A DNA stretch of 64,000 bases from Prochlorococcus marinus. Its GTDB lineage: Bacteria > Cyanobacteriota > Cyanobacteriia > PCC-6307 > Cyanobiaceae. The stretch spans positions 1-64,000 of the forward strand of contig NZ_CVSW01000073.1 of NCBI RefSeq assembly GCF_001180265.1. The letters are read 5' to 3'. Both the position numbers and the translations under genes were made by a program. The first letter of the stretch is position 1, and each line of letters starts with the position of its first letter. This document shows positions 7,553 through 17,064 of the stretch, piece after piece. The notes below the pieces were generated by a model. It did no database searches and was not told the DNA's origin. It saw nothing but the letters and a program-made list of their open reading frames with translations.

Positions 7553-7959
7553 ATGAAGTTAAAAAATATTTTAAAAACTACTGGGAGTCTTCATATCCTA
7601 TTGGGATTATTAATTATTTTCCTACTAATTTTTTCTGTGGAAACTATCCCAGGCAATGCTTCAAGTGAAACATTGCTTCTTGTAAGAGGGACTGCAGATG
7701 TTGTAGCAGCTAGTAATTTAGGGATAGGATTCTTATTGATTATTTGCAGCTCTATCAAAGATAAAAAATCTTTAAAAAAGTTTTATCAGGTGAACTAGCT
7801 TTAATGGCTTGTTTGTTAGCAGTAGCCTTATTCAATACTTTTAATGCTGGAACAATTGTTGATGGAGGTCCTCCACCTCCCTTTTGGATTGTTTTAATAG
7901 CTAATCCTCTTTTATTTATTTACGGATTAAATAAAGCCAACAAATGGAACGCTTACTAA
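7553..7959 (+). CDS. hydrophobic membrane protein split by a -1 frameshift at A AAA AAG
   Basis: Frame one (7553-7798) encodes 81 residues with two membrane segments and stops at TAG 7796. From 7780 the -1 frame continues with GELALMACLLAVALFNTF, a PPPPFW loop and another helix ending NKANKWNAY at TAA 7957. Joining the frames gives about 135 residues and four helices, a sensible membrane protein. The junction is TTA AAA AAG (7772-7780), the slippery heptamer A_AAA_AAG known from dnaX, in the correct phase for -1 slippage. Either programmed frameshifting or loss of one A from a homopolymer (mutation or sequencing error) fits. The family is unknown. Confidence 0.6.
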
Positions 7960-7989
7960 TTGCATAAAAAAAAGAGGGTAAAGCTGCAC

Positions 7990-8021
7990 CATATAGTGCA
8001 AAAACCGCAGCATATAGTGCA
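7990..8021. repeat. two direct copies of CATATAGTGCA, 21-bp period
   Basis: The 11-base word CATATAGTGCA occurs at 7990-8000 and 8011-8021, each followed by an A-rich or AT-rich stretch. The 21-bp spacing is two helical turns, so both copies face the same side of the DNA, as for a regulator binding site. The rest of 7960-8192 carries no recognisable gene. Confidence 0.7.
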
Positions 8022-8144
8022 GATTTCGTTGAGATAAATAATCATAACCAGCTATGACCATTTGATAGAAAGCCTAGTTTGAGATAGGAATTTTTATTAA
8101 TATTTATGAGTTAAATAGTTATTACAATCTATTATTAGTCAAAT

Positions 8145-8170
8145 TTAGTCCACAAAATTAGTCCACAAAA
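8145..8170. repeat. perfect tandem repeat of TTAGTCCACAAAA
   Basis: Two exact, adjacent 13-base copies occur at 8145-8157 and 8158-8170, preceded by the partial TTAGTCAAAT at 8136. On the other strand the word is TTTTGTGGACTAA. Tandem short repeats of this type can flank recombinase genes or serve as protein sites, but no integrase or tRNA is nearby, so function is undetermined. Confidence 0.75.
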
Positions 8171-8192
8171 AATCTAGTCTGCTTCCAAAAAA

Positions 8193-8342
8193 TCACCCAA
8201 AGTTGACATTTTGTTGAAACAAACCAAATAAGTTATTCCCAACTATGGCAGCGATTATTAAAACGAAGGCAACGATGGCGAAAAGAGCACTAACATCTTT
8301 TATGTCATAAGGTGCTTTAAATAGAGGTTTTTGGTCTGCCAT
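8193..8342 (-). CDS. small single-TM protein (49 aa)
   Basis: Begins MADQKPLFKAPYDIKDVSAL, followed by a clear membrane helix (FAIVAFVLIIAAIVG) and a short NNLFGLFQQNVNFG tail. ATG at 8342, stop TGA at 8193-8195. Shape and length resemble small photosystem or thylakoid-associated subunits of picocyanobacteria, but no family is recognised. The terminator at 8432-8457 separates it from the upstream DUF4278 gene. Confidence 0.65.
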   Translation of the reverse strand: MADQKPLFKAPYDIKDVSALFAIVAFVLIIAAIVGNNLFGLFQQNVNFG

Positions 8343-8431
8343 TGTTATCTAATATATAAATGCAATTGAATCATATTATTTTAATTCTTGTTAGAAGTAT
8401 TAGGTTGTTTTTTAGTCTAAGAATGGATAAT

Positions 8432-8457
8432 AAAAAAGCCACTAAAAGTGGCTTTTT
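8432..8457. terminator. bidirectional intrinsic terminator
   Basis: The perfect 11-bp stem AAAAAGCCACT (8433-8443) / AGTGGCTTTTT (8447-8457) has a 3-base AAA loop and A/T tracts on both sides. It lies just downstream of the leftward DUF4278 gene. Confidence 0.9.
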
Positions 8458-8476
8458 CTTTAAATGGTTAAATAAA

Positions 8477-8578
8477 CTAGCTTGTGTAAGTTTTTCCTCT
8501 ATAAGTTAGTGCATTATGCTGCTTTTTAGCTGCTTCTTTGTTCTGGACGTACTTTTGTCCTCTGTAAATTAGAGTCAT
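8477..8578 (-). CDS. DUF4278-type small protein (33 aa)
   Basis: Two copies of the LxYRGxxY motif are visible: LIYRGQKY at residues 3-10 and LTYRGKTY at 24-31, separated by a basic, Gln/Lys-rich linker. This is the hallmark of DUF4278, a family of short cyanobacterial proteins of unknown function. ATG at 8578; a terminator follows the stop. Its leader carries two GCTTAAGTC words 20 bases apart. Confidence 0.85.
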   Translation of the reverse strand: MTLIYRGQKYVQNKEAAKKQHNALTYRGKTYTS

Positions 8579-8883
8579 TTTTTTAGCTCCGGTTTCGCTT
8601 AAGTCCCCGTTCCATGGCTTAAGTCGATTTGCGGCTTGCTATGTGCAAGTTGAACGTTTTGGTAGCGGTTGCTACAAATTTATAATAACATCCATTAAAA
8701 TTATTTGTCTAGGTTTTTAATAAATAAACTTAATATATTAATGATAGATTAGGTTTCTGAAAAAAATACTTATCAGAATCTTGGCTTAATTGCTTACAGG
8801 TTACATTTTGTTCGTTTTTGAGAAGTATTTTTTATTTAATGAACTTTTAAATGTAAAATTCTTAAGATTATAAAATTTGTTTT
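8579..8883. promoter_or_regulatory. divergent promoter region with duplicated GCTTAAGTC words
   Basis: This 305-base gap separates the leftward DUF4278 gene from the rightward gene at 8884. GCTTAAGTC occurs at 8597-8605 and 8617-8625 (20-bp period) within the DUF4278 leader. A GTAGC/GCTAC inverted repeat lies near 8663-8676, next to a TATAA-like box near 8680 on the leftward strand. The right half is plain AT-rich DNA expected to hold the promoter of the 8884 gene. Confidence 0.4.
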
Positions 8884-9078
8884 ATGTTTTCTAGAAGCAA
8901 AAAACCTACAGTAAAAAAATCTGCAATAGTTGAAGAGACTCCATTATTTGCTCAATTACTACCATTCGCAAACAGAATGAATGATAAGGTCCAATTGGTA
9001 AACGCTTTGGCTTTTACTTTTATTATGGGATTCTCAATTTTTGGAATTGCTCTTTGGAAACTATCAGGGCTGACCTAA
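8884..9078 (+). CDS. small conserved-looking membrane protein (64 aa)
   Basis: The N-terminal ~25 residues are polar and Lys-rich (MFSRSKKPTVKKSAIVEETP). They are followed by an amphipathic LLPFANRMNDKVQLVN segment and one membrane helix (ALAFTFIMGFSIFGIALW) ending in KLSGLT. The single C-terminal helix after a soluble stretch resembles small photosystem-associated or Hli-like proteins, but the Hli Glu-Asn-Arg ligand motif is absent. It converges on the next gene with a 4-base overlap. No function assigned. Confidence 0.75.
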   Translation: MFSRSKKPTVKKSAIVEETPLFAQLLPFANRMNDKVQLVNALAFTFIMGFSIFGIALWKLSGLT

Positions 9079-9341
9079 TTATTTAATTTTCTCAAAGCAT
9101 CAATTTTTGATTCTTTGTTTTCAATTATGGTTATTAACCATCTAGAGGCTAGGCCTCTCGATATTGATCTATTTTTTAGAAATCTACATATATATATGTG
9201 TAGATTTTTTTCGTTTTTGGAGTTAAATTTTTCCTCAAAATCTAAGATATCCTCTTCTGATGTTCTTTTTCTTAGCTCATCCACCAATGCATGACTAGAG
9301 GAATCATTAAAAAAGTTCCCAATATTTAAGCTTAATGTCAT
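9075..9341 (-). CDS. hypothetical soluble protein (88 aa)
   Basis: A charged, helical protein with DELRKRTSEEDILDFEEKF near residues 21-40 and a basic C-terminal half (RFLKNRSISRGLASRWL). No signal peptide, membrane helix or known motif. It lies just downstream of nrdJ on the same strand, with about 90 bases between, and its stop overlaps that of the gene at 8884. Confidence 0.65.
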   Translation of the reverse strand: MTLSLNIGNFFNDSSSHALVDELRKRTSEEDILDFEEKFNSKNEKNLHIYICRFLKNRSISRGLASRWLITIIENKESKIDALRKLNN

Positions 9342-9429
9342 AAATAATTTAAGTCCCTATTTAAGAGGTAGCCATAAATTAAATTTTTAAAAACTAATTT
9401 ATATTTTTTATTTACAAATAATTCAAAAT

Positions 9430-11763
9430 TTAATCTTTTGGTTTAGCGAGAGGAAGCAAGCACTTATCTGAATCACAACCTGCTGGTCCTGCTTCAGATA
9501 GTTCTCCAACATCATATTTATTAAGAGCGTCAAAGAAATCGTTATTGACTTTCCTTTCTATTACTTTATTCTGCAATGATATATATTCCTCTTTACTTAT
9601 TGGTTCAAAGGGTAATCTCGGGAAAGTAGCGTTAGCACTAAATCTAGCCAGCAATGCTGCTGAAATATATCCTTCATTGTTTTCTATTGCATTATGAATA
9701 GCCTTAGCTAAATCCTCGATTTCATTTTCTCTAAATTCTACGGTTGCAGAGGTATTATGCTCTGTGTAAAATTTCTGCACTTGCATGTAAAAATCAAATT
9801 GAGCTAATGCTGAGAAATTATTGATGTCTATTTGGTCTGCGCCGTCTATATTTGCCCAACTAACTTCTGTAGGGATTTCAACTAACCATTCTGTACATCT
9901 TGGATCAAAGGGATTATCGAGCAAGCAACCATTTTCATCTTTATCAGATTGAGATGGAACAACTGAGTACCCATAATCCATGCAAGCTAAAGCGATTGGG
10001 TCATTTTTCCTGAAAGTTATTCTTCTTATAAATCTTTGAGCCTTTGGAGGATGCCAACCTGGAGCTGCTCCAGTAAGAAGACTTTTAGTTCCAGCTGGCT
10101 GAACTGTTGTGCATCTATTTGGTCTCCTTAGATTATGCTTATCACAATATTCCCATACAGTTTCTTTTACTATTTTTCTCCAAGAATCTAAGAATTTAGC
10201 TTCCTTTTCTTTGAAGGCCTTCCCTTCTTCGGTATTTGGCCTTCCTGCTTCCCACCATTTCAACCATGGCGTCCCAAAGGCATGGACACAAAAATCAAAT
10301 AATCCAGTGAAACTTACTCCTACGATAGGATCATATTCCCTACTTTTTCTGTAACGCTCAACTTCAAATTCATGGTTTAGTAAGCATGCTACAGAAAGAG
10401 CGGCTGCTTTAAAAGCTTTTTTTTGCTCTTCAAAATTTCCTGGATCAATCTGATTTAAATGAACTTCAGCTAAATTGCAATGGAAATCATTCCCCAAGAT
10501 CTCGCCACAAGGGTTAAGTCCATATCGGCTCATCCTGTGGTCTAACTCTTCTTCTGAAAAAGGACCATAACTACTATTTATCCAATTTCTCGCTTCATCC
10601 TTGCCTTGTTCTGAGTAGATTTCAATAAATTCCTTTCTCAATTCATCATCTTTGAGAATATCTGCATTTGACCTTGCTATTGCTTCTGGTGCAAATTGAA
10701 TGGCTCCCTCACCTGAATGGAATTGTTTTGTTACTGCATCCAAAACAGTTTGGTAAGTGGGTTTTGTATGGTAAACCCTAGTATGATTGGCCATTCTGAG
10801 GGCATCTTTTTCAGGATCTATTCTCCAATTACCATTCTCATCTTGACTCCATAAATTTTCTTTTGCTGATGCGGCTTCCTTATCATCTGAAGCAAATTGT
10901 CTCATTCCAGCACTTCTTCTTATATTCCCAGCAACTATGGTTACTGCAGCTTCATCAATTAATAAACAACACTCTACTGTACTTAATTTCCTACCAATTG
11001 CCTTTCCAAGAAGTGATGCGACTCTAGAGTAAAGATCTTTCAATTTGATAGGATTTGCCATACCACCAAAACCTTTTAATGATTCTCCCGCAGGCCTAAT
11101 ATCTTCCAAATCAATATAAACATCAATTTCTCTTTCAAAACTCTCGTTACTTGATGCCTCAAGAAGATATTTATAGCTATCTACCCATCCTCTTCTGCTA
11201 TCTCCAACTTTGATATGAAGATCTTTTCCTTTAATTTCCAATGATGACTTTTCTTCTCTTTGATCTTTAGGAGTTATTCCAACTTCACTGACTGATTTAA
11301 TGTTTATTTTGTTAATTACCGTAGGAAGATTATTTATAAAATGAGGCTCAATTATTGCACCTGTTCCACATCCCATCATTGCTAAGTCCATCATTAATGC
11401 GAAGGCTTCCCAATCAATTAAGTTTGTTGAGGTACAGTTGTATGCTCCTGAGAAATTTTGGTTCTTATTAATCCAAGGGGTTCCGCCTATCCACAACCAT
11501 CTTCCTGAAGGTTGAGCTTTTTGGTTACTTTGCATCTCTCTCATTAGGATTAATTCTTCTTCAGAAAGTTTTCCTAATTCTTTTAATCCCGATAAATTCC
11601 TTTCGCCTACTTCGCTCCAGTTCTCCCTTTTGCCAGATGAAGTTTTTCTACTATAAGATCTGAAAAAAACTGGGTAAGCAGCTGGCGCAGTCTTTGGAAA
11701 ATCATCTTTTTTAAGATTATTGGAATTGCTCTCTGAAGAAGCTTTATTTGGTGCAACAGTCAC
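9430..11763 (-). CDS. nrdJ: class II (B12-dependent) ribonucleotide reductase
   Basis: Reduces ribonucleotides to deoxyribonucleotides using adenosylcobalamin, without oxygen or a second subunit. I take GTG 11763 (MTVAPNKASS) as the start, giving 777 residues; an upstream ATG at 11826 would add 21 hydrophobic residues unlike the family. Radical-site and redox cysteines are visible: AYNCTS near residue 110, NPCGEI near 419 and the C-terminal re-reducing pair in CDSDKC near 763-768. This monomeric type is the usual reductase in Prochlorococcus and in its phages. A 63-base inverted copy of codons around 10955-11017 lies at the window start. Confidence 0.95.
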   Translation of the reverse strand: MTVAPNKASSESNSNNLKKDDFPKTAPAAYPVFFRSYSRKTSSGKRENWSEVGERNLSGLKELGKLSEEELILMREMQSNQKAQPSGRWLWIGGTPWINKNQNFSGAYNCTSTNLIDWEAFALMMDLAMMGCGTGAIIEPHFINNLPTVINKINIKSVSEVGITPKDQREEKSSLEIKGKDLHIKVGDSRRGWVDSYKYLLEASSNESFEREIDVYIDLEDIRPAGESLKGFGGMANPIKLKDLYSRVASLLGKAIGRKLSTVECCLLIDEAAVTIVAGNIRRSAGMRQFASDDKEAASAKENLWSQDENGNWRIDPEKDALRMANHTRVYHTKPTYQTVLDAVTKQFHSGEGAIQFAPEAIARSNADILKDDELRKEFIEIYSEQGKDEARNWINSSYGPFSEEELDHRMSRYGLNPCGEILGNDFHCNLAEVHLNQIDPGNFEEQKKAFKAAALSVACLLNHEFEVERYRKSREYDPIVGVSFTGLFDFCVHAFGTPWLKWWEAGRPNTEEGKAFKEKEAKFLDSWRKIVKETVWEYCDKHNLRRPNRCTTVQPAGTKSLLTGAAPGWHPPKAQRFIRRITFRKNDPIALACMDYGYSVVPSQSDKDENGCLLDNPFDPRCTEWLVEIPTEVSWANIDGADQIDINNFSALAQFDFYMQVQKFYTEHNTSATVEFRENEIEDLAKAIHNAIENNEGYISAALLARFSANATFPRLPFEPISKEEYISLQNKVIERKVNNDFFDALNKYDVGELSEAGPAGCDSDKCLLPLAKPKD

Positions 11764-11897
11764 GATAAAAAAAACGTATGTAAATAACCCGTACTGGAAG
11801 AATAACTCTACCTGTGGCGTCTGCAACCATTCTTACCACTATTTAACGGTTTGTGTAGAATTATGTTTAATATGAAATCTTTGTTTCAAGAAAGGAT

Positions 11898-12593
11898 ATG
11901 GAAAGAGTCCCCGAACCTGAATTGATGGAAAAAAAAGAGCAGGTCATTTCTTATGACGAAGCTGATTTTTCAGAAGGGGAAGTTAATCTAATTAATCAAA
12001 TAAATCAATATCTTTTGAAAAAAAATATTTCTTTAGGTGAAAAAGATTTAATAGTTGATTTAGGATGTGGCCCAGGAAATATTTCTGAGAAGTTAGCAAT
12101 AAAATGGCCTAATTCTGCAGTCGTAGGAATAGATGGTTCTAAAGAGATGATTTTGAGAGCAGAATATAATAAAAGTATTTCTAATAATCAAAAAAAATTA
12201 AAAAATTTACGCTACATTTGTTCTGACATCAAAGACATTAAATCAAATAATTTTTTATTTAAAAAAAGAATTAGTTTACTTGTAAGCAACAGTTTGATTC
12301 ATCACATTACCAATCTTGAAGATTTCTTCAACACAATAAGAATTTTATCTAGTAATGTAACTGTAAATTTTCACAAGGACTTAAAAAGGCCATTAGATGA
12401 AAAGTCTGCTTTAGAACTCAAAGCACAATGTTCAATCAAATATAATGAGATTTTAACTAATGATTATTATGCCTCTTTAAGAGCTTCTTATACTTTTAAA
12501 GAGTTAAAAAATTTCATCTCAGAGAATGATCTATCCTCTTTAGATGTGTTCGAGGAAGGTGAAAATTATTTAATAGTCTATGGTAATGTTTAA
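11898..12593 (+). CDS. class I SAM-dependent methyltransferase
   Basis: 231 residues with the Rossmann methyltransferase signature: motif I VDLGCGPGNISEKLA near residues 49-63, then VVGIDGSKEMI (motif II acidic residue) and a post-II segment LLVSNSLIHHI. The substrate cannot be read from the sequence; the fold resembles small-molecule or ubiquinone-type methyltransferases. Divergent from nrdJ and upstream of prfC, with 31 bases between. Confidence 0.8.
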   Translation: MERVPEPELMEKKEQVISYDEADFSEGEVNLINQINQYLLKKNISLGEKDLIVDLGCGPGNISEKLAIKWPNSAVVGIDGSKEMILRAEYNKSISNNQKKLKNLRYICSDIKDIKSNNFLFKKRISLLVSNSLIHHITNLEDFFNTIRILSSNVTVNFHKDLKRPLDEKSALELKAQCSIKYNEILTNDYYASLRASYTFKELKNFISENDLSSLDVFEEGENYLIVYGNV

Positions 12594-12624
12594 GAACTAA
12601 GTGAAAGGCCCTTATATTATATAA

Positions 12625-14262
12625 ATGAGCTTAGGTACTAAAATTCTAAATAATAAAGAAATACTGGATGCGGTAAATAAAAGAAGAAATTTTGCTATTA
12701 TTTCACATCCAGATGCTGGGAAAACGACTCTTACCGAGAAGCTTCTTTTGTATGGAGGTGCCATTCAACAGGCAGGAGCAGTAAAAGCTAGGGGTAATCA
12801 GAGAAAAGCCACCTCAGACTGGATGGAACTTGAGAAACAAAGAGGTATTTCTATTACATCAACTGTATTGCAATTTGAATATGAAAGATCAGTAATTAAT
12901 CTATTAGATACACCAGGACACCAAGATTTCTCCGAAGATACTTATAGAACATTAGCTGCTGCTGATAATGCAGTTATGTTGGAAGATGCTGCTAAAGGAC
13001 TAGAACCTCAAACTAGAAAATTGTTTGAAGTTTGCAAGATGCGAAAAATACCAATATTTACTTTCATAAACAAAATGGATAGACCAGGAAGAGAGCCATT
13101 TTCTTTACTTGATGAAATTGAATCAGAACTTGGATTAAATACCCTACCTATAAATTGGCCAATTGGGAGTGGCGAGGAATTTAGAGGGGTTATTGATAGA
13201 TTTTCGAGAGAGGTGATTTTATTTGATAAAGCGGTGAGAGGAAAACAATCGAATGAGAAAAGATTAAGTCTTGAAGATAAAGAGCTATCAAAATATGTAG
13301 AGAGAGATTTACTTGAAAACTCACTAGAAGAATTGGAGGTTCTTGATGAGGCAGGATCTAAATTTGAAAAAGAAAAAGTTTTTAATGGCTCTTTAACCCC
13401 AGTTTTCTTTGGATCTGCCATGACTAATTTTGGCGTAAGGCCATTTTTAGATAGTTTTTTAAAAATGGCACAAAAACCAACTTCAAGAAATAGTAATAAA
13501 GGGGATATTGAACCTGCAAGCGATGAATTTAGTGGGTTTGTTTTTAAGCTTCAGGCAAATATGGATCCAAAGCACAGAGATAGGGTTGCTTTTATAAGAG
13601 TTTGTAGTGGCAAATTTGAAAAGGATATGTCAGTTAAACATTCCAGAACTGGGAAAACAATTAGATTATCAAGACCACAAAAAATATTTGGGCAAGATAG
13701 AGAAGTAGTTGATGATGCCTATCCTGGAGATGTTATTGGTTTAAATAATCCAGGGATGTTTTCTATTGGAGATACTCTTTATACGGGTGCTCATCTGGAA
13801 TATGAGGGCATACCATCCTTTAGTCCTGAAATATTCAGCTGGCTAAGAAATCCAAATCCCTCAGCATTTAAGAACTTTAGAAAGGGTGTTAATGAACTTC
13901 GAGAAGAAGGAGCTGTTCAGATTCTTTATGATTTTGATGAGAGTAAAAGAGACCCTATACTCGCAGCCGTTGGTCAATTGCAGCTGGAGGTAGTAACTCA
14001 TAGATTAAAAAGTGAATATGGTGTAGATGCAAATCTTGAAGCAATGCCATATCAATTGGCTAGATGGATTTCTGATGGATGGCCAGCTATTGAAAAACTA
14101 GGCAGAATATTCAACTGTAAAATAGTTAAAGATTGTTGGAATAGGCCAGTTATTCTTTTCAAAAATGAGTGGAATCTAAATCAGTTTGTTGAAGACAATA
14201 ATCAATTAAATTTAAACAAAGTTGCGCCCGTTGTTAGTGGAGTCGAACCAATTGTTTTATAA
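12625..14262 (+). CDS. prfC: peptide chain release factor 3
   Basis: A translational GTPase that recycles release factors 1 and 2 from the ribosome after termination. 545 residues, near the usual length for RF3. The GTPase motifs are [14 protein letters not shown] (G1), [10 protein letters not shown] (G2), [14 protein letters not shown] (G3) and FINKMDR (G4). The domain 2 barrel and the C-terminal RF3-specific domain ([14 protein letters not shown]) follow. ATG 12625 fits the family. Stand-alone transcription unit, about 50 bases before the next gene. Confidence 0.95.
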   Translation: MSLGTKILNNKEILDAVNKRRNFAIISHPDAGKTTLTEKLLLYGGAIQQAGAVKARGNQRKATSDWMELEKQRGISITSTVLQFEYERSVINLLDTPGHQDFSEDTYRTLAAADNAVMLEDAAKGLEPQTRKLFEVCKMRKIPIFTFINKMDRPGREPFSLLDEIESELGLNTLPINWPIGSGEEFRGVIDRFSREVILFDKAVRGKQSNEKRLSLEDKELSKYVERDLLENSLEELEVLDEAGSKFEKEKVFNGSLTPVFFGSAMTNFGVRPFLDSFLKMAQKPTSRNSNKGDIEPASDEFSGFVFKLQANMDPKHRDRVAFIRVCSGKFEKDMSVKHSRTGKTIRLSRPQKIFGQDREVVDDAYPGDVIGLNNPGMFSIGDTLYTGAHLEYEGIPSFSPEIFSWLRNPNPSAFKNFRKGVNELREEGAVQILYDFDESKRDPILAAVGQLQLEVVTHRLKSEYGVDANLEAMPYQLARWISDGWPAIEKLGRIFNCKIVKDCWNRPVILFKNEWNLNQFVEDNNQLNLNKVAPVVSGVEPIVL

Positions 14263-14313
14263 AGTCTTAATGGATTATAAAATTAGTTAATCTGTTAGTA
14301 TTGGTAAAAAATT

Positions 14314-14988
14314 TTGGATTCAAACAGTAATAAAAATAATAACGAAAAATCACCTTATGAAATTTTAGGTGTAAAAGAAGGTGCTGCTTTTGAGGATATT
14401 CAGAAGGCTAGAGATATTAAAGTTAAAGAGGCTGGTGAAGACTTAATTTTAAAAGCGAAAATAGAATCTTCCTTTGATCAATTACTCATGGGTAGTTTGA
14501 AAGCCAGGCAATCAGGAAATGTAAGCTATGAAGCTGTGAGTGCCTCAAAAAAAGAAAAACAAATCAATCAATTTACCAATAATAACTTCCCACTTCTTTC
14601 TAAGATAAAAAATTTAAATAATAACCCTAACAATTCAAGTCAGTATAGTTTGCCAAAAATAACTACCCCCTCATTTGATAATCTTTCAATAAAAATATCT
14701 GTTGGGCTATTATTTTTAATTTTGTTATTTATCAGTCCAGACTCTAATAATAGACTTTTACTCTCTATCTCAACATTAATACTTACCTATACTCAAATTA
14801 AATCAGGGAAAAGATTTATAGGTTCTCTGGGTTGGAGTGTTACCTTTCTCTCGATAGGATTAATATTTGGTGGATTGCTTGAAAATAATTCTTTCATTCA
14901 GGAAGTATCAAACAACTCTTTATCAATACAAAAAATTCAAAGTATTCCGGCCATGGTTATTTTATGGCTAGGTGTAATTTTTTTATGA
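14314..14988 (+). CDS. CPP1-like / DnaJ-like membrane protein
   Basis: Residues ~13-60 form a degenerate J-like domain (SPYEILGVKEGAAFEDIQKA, where the HPD motif is absent). A low-complexity Asn-rich linker and three to four C-terminal membrane helices follow from about residue 125. This matches the CPP1-like (DUF3353) family; the plant member is a chaperone-like partner of protochlorophyllide oxidoreductase at the chloroplast membrane. The start is TTG 14314, right before the conserved domain. It converges on hslO with no spacing. Confidence 0.8.
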   Translation: MDSNSNKNNNEKSPYEILGVKEGAAFEDIQKARDIKVKEAGEDLILKAKIESSFDQLLMGSLKARQSGNVSYEAVSASKKEKQINQFTNNNFPLLSKIKNLNNNPNNSSQYSLPKITTPSFDNLSIKISVGLLFLILLFISPDSNNRLLLSISTLILTYTQIKSGKRFIGSLGWSVTFLSIGLIFGGLLENNSFIQEVSNNSLSIQKIQSIPAMVILWLGVIFL

Positions 14989-15891
14989 TTAATTTTCTAT
15001 CATAGATTTAATTTCTTCAAAGTTTATTAGATATTTATTTTTACAAAATTCACAAACCAACTCTGCTTTGCCATCTTTCTTAAGGATGTCCTCTAACTCG
15101 CTCTTATCAAGCATTTTCATAGCATTTAAACTTCTTTGTTTAGAACACTTGCATTTAAAACTCACTTCTTGAGAACGAGCTTTTTCAGAGATTGATTTAT
15201 CGTCAATATCGGGAAATATATTTCTAATTAACTCAAGAAGATTATCTTTTGACTTAAATAGATCTTCGCTGAAAGAATTAATTTCTTTGCATCTTTCTTC
15301 AAGTAGTGAGACTAGCAGAGGGTCAGTATCTTTTTTAGGTAATACTTGAGCTAATAAGCCACCACTACAAATAACACGTTTATTTTGAATTTTTTCTCCA
15401 ATAAATACAGCAGAGGGAGTTTGCTCTGAATGATATAAATATGAAGCTAAGTCTTCAGCAATATTCCCATTTACTAATTCAACAGTGCTTGTAAAGGGTT
15501 CTCCAAATCCACTATCTCTAATTACATTTAAATATCCTGTACCTAATGCTTTTGTAAAATCAAAAGAATATTTATTATTATCTATTTTGACTAGGTCCAA
15601 TTCTAAATTAGGATTCCCTACATAACCCCTAACTTTCCCGTCTCTACCTGCATCAACTAGTAATCCCTTTAAAGGTCCGTCAGATCTAACTCTTAAAGTG
15701 ACTCTCCCATGCATTATTTTCATCGAGCTTGCTAAAAGCAGTGAAGCACTAAATGCTCTGCCTAAGATACAGGTGGTTAAGTAAGAAAGGCCGTGTCTTT
15801 TTTTTGCTTCTAAAGAAGATTCTGTTGTTAAGACCGCAACTAATCTTATTCCTCCATTGGCTGCAGTAGCCCGAACTATCCTATCCTGCAT
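14989..15891 (-). CDS. hslO: Hsp33 redox-regulated chaperone
   Basis: A holdase chaperone activated by oxidative stress through release of zinc from four cysteines. 300 residues beginning [20 protein letters not shown], typical of the family. The C-terminal redox switch is present as CKC near residue 250 and CEFC near 283. The gene overlaps the upstream ABC ATPase by 11 bases, so they share a transcript. Confidence 0.93.
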   Translation of the reverse strand: MQDRIVRATAANGGIRLVAVLTTESSLEAKKRHGLSYLTTCILGRAFSASLLLASSMKIMHGRVTLRVRSDGPLKGLLVDAGRDGKVRGYVGNPNLELDLVKIDNNKYSFDFTKALGTGYLNVIRDSGFGEPFTSTVELVNGNIAEDLASYLYHSEQTPSAVFIGEKIQNKRVICSGGLLAQVLPKKDTDPLLVSLLEERCKEINSFSEDLFKSKDNLLELIRNIFPDIDDKSISEKARSQEVSFKCKCSKQRSLNAMKMLDKSELEDILKKDGKAELVCEFCKNKYLINFEEIKSMIEN

Positions 15892-16528
15892 GATTTTCTT
15901 TCATAAAACTTTTGATTTTCCCTTTTTCCAAGGATAATATCCTAGAAGGAATTCCCTCAAATAATGCAGGTTCATGAGTAACAATAATAATTGTATTTTT
16001 ATTTTTTAAATCAAGAATTAAATTCTTCACATCATTTCTCATTGAATAGTCTAATCCAGCAGTTGGTTCATCAAGTAAAAGAATTGATGGGTTTCTAAGT
16101 AGTTGAACTGCTACAGCTAACCGCCTTTGTTGTCCGCCACTTAGCTGTTCTGGTGGTTGAGTCAGATTAATTTTTTTCAAACCAACTTTATTTAAAACTA
16201 TTTCTATATTTTTTTCTCTTAAAGATTTATGGCCTATTTTTAATTCTTTACCAATGGTTGTACCTATAAAGTATCTTTCAGGAAATTGGAATACTACTCC
16301 ACAAAACCATCTTCTTTGTCTAGAAGACAAAATTTTATTCTTCCAAGTAATTTTTCCCTTTTGCGGATTTGTTAATCCGCTTATTATTTCGAGTAGTGTT
16401 GTTTTCCCAGAACCACTATTGCCGCAAATTAAAATGATTTCATTTTCATGAACTTTTAAATTTAAATTGTCTATTATTTTTCTTTCACCAGTTTGGGGTT
16501 GATAAGATATTTCTTTTAAGTCAAGCAT
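15881..16528 (-). CDS. ABC transporter ATP-binding protein (energy-coupling type)
   Basis: 215 residues with Walker [10 protein letters not shown] near 35-43, the signature LSGGQQRR near 128 and Walker [12 protein letters not shown] near 150, followed by the His switch (VTHEP). The QQRR signature and short length resemble the CbiO/EcfA group of energy-coupling-factor ATPases. No permease or substrate-binding gene is adjacent, so the cargo is unknown. Translationally coupled to hslO by overlap. Confidence 0.85.
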   Translation of the reverse strand: MLDLKEISYQPQTGERKIIDNLNLKVHENEIILICGNSGSGKTTLLEIISGLTNPQKGKITWKNKILSSRQRRWFCGVVFQFPERYFIGTTIGKELKIGHKSLREKNIEIVLNKVGLKKINLTQPPEQLSGGQQRRLAVAVQLLRNPSILLLDEPTAGLDYSMRNDVKNLILDLKNKNTIIIVTHEPALFEGIPSRILSLEKGKIKSFMKENHAG

Positions 16529-16611
16529 TATTAATTAAGTTATAGGTATAAATTTTAATCTAGTAATAACTTACTTATAATAGCTGTAGATCTAAAAAGT
16601 TATTAGTCAAT

Positions 16612-17055
16612 ATGAATATTATTTTTAGGGAAGTTGATCCTTTTAATTGTTGGATATGGATCAGGTTTTCAGAATCGCCTACTCAAGATGAAAAAAATTA
16701 TTTAGATGGTGTTTTTGATAGTTGGTACGTCTTAGGAAGGTTAGGTGGATTTAATTCTGAAAATTTGCAAACTCATGAAGAGGGTTCCGATCTAAGTTGG
16801 ATGTCCTACGATAACGATCAAAAAAATGCATCTCTTCCAGCCTTAATGCATAATTTAGGAATTATGGAATATCAAAATCTTTGGGGAAGATGTTGGGTCG
16901 ATTTTGGAACTTCAGACTCCATTTCAATAGATATATTAATTAATTCTTTGAATGAGATATCAAATAATTATGTAAAAATTGAAGAGTTAATTATTGGGGG
17001 TGAAAATAATGATTGGGCAATTGAAGAACATGAAGATTTGGTTTTCAAAGATTAA
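16612..17055 (+). CDS. DUF3531 family protein
   Basis: 147 residues matching the DUF3531 pattern of cyanobacteria and plastids: FREVDPFNCWIWIRF at the start, WYVLGRLGGFN in the middle, and WGRCWVDFGTSD. It is Trp-rich, acidic and soluble, with no signal peptide. Function unknown. It begins a tight three-gene run with rsmE (9 bases later) and the DUF92 gene. Confidence 0.85.
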   Translation: MNIIFREVDPFNCWIWIRFSESPTQDEKNYLDGVFDSWYVLGRLGGFNSENLQTHEEGSDLSWMSYDNDQKNASLPALMHNLGIMEYQNLWGRCWVDFGTSDSISIDILINSLNEISNNYVKIEELIIGGENNDWAIEEHEDLVFKD

Positions 17056-17064
17056 GTGTTTTAG

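Noticed and set aside
7990-8170. CRISPR-like repeats
   Set aside because: Only two copies each of two unrelated short words, no regular spacers, no cas genes in the window.
11764-11826. 21-residue N-terminal extension of nrdJ from an upstream ATG
   Set aside because: The added residues are hydrophobic and unlike NrdJ N-termini; GTG 11763 gives the family-like MTVAP start.
13008-13421. 137-codon minus-strand frame inside prfC
   Set aside because: Fully antisense to the conserved RF3 gene with Ser-rich shadow composition.
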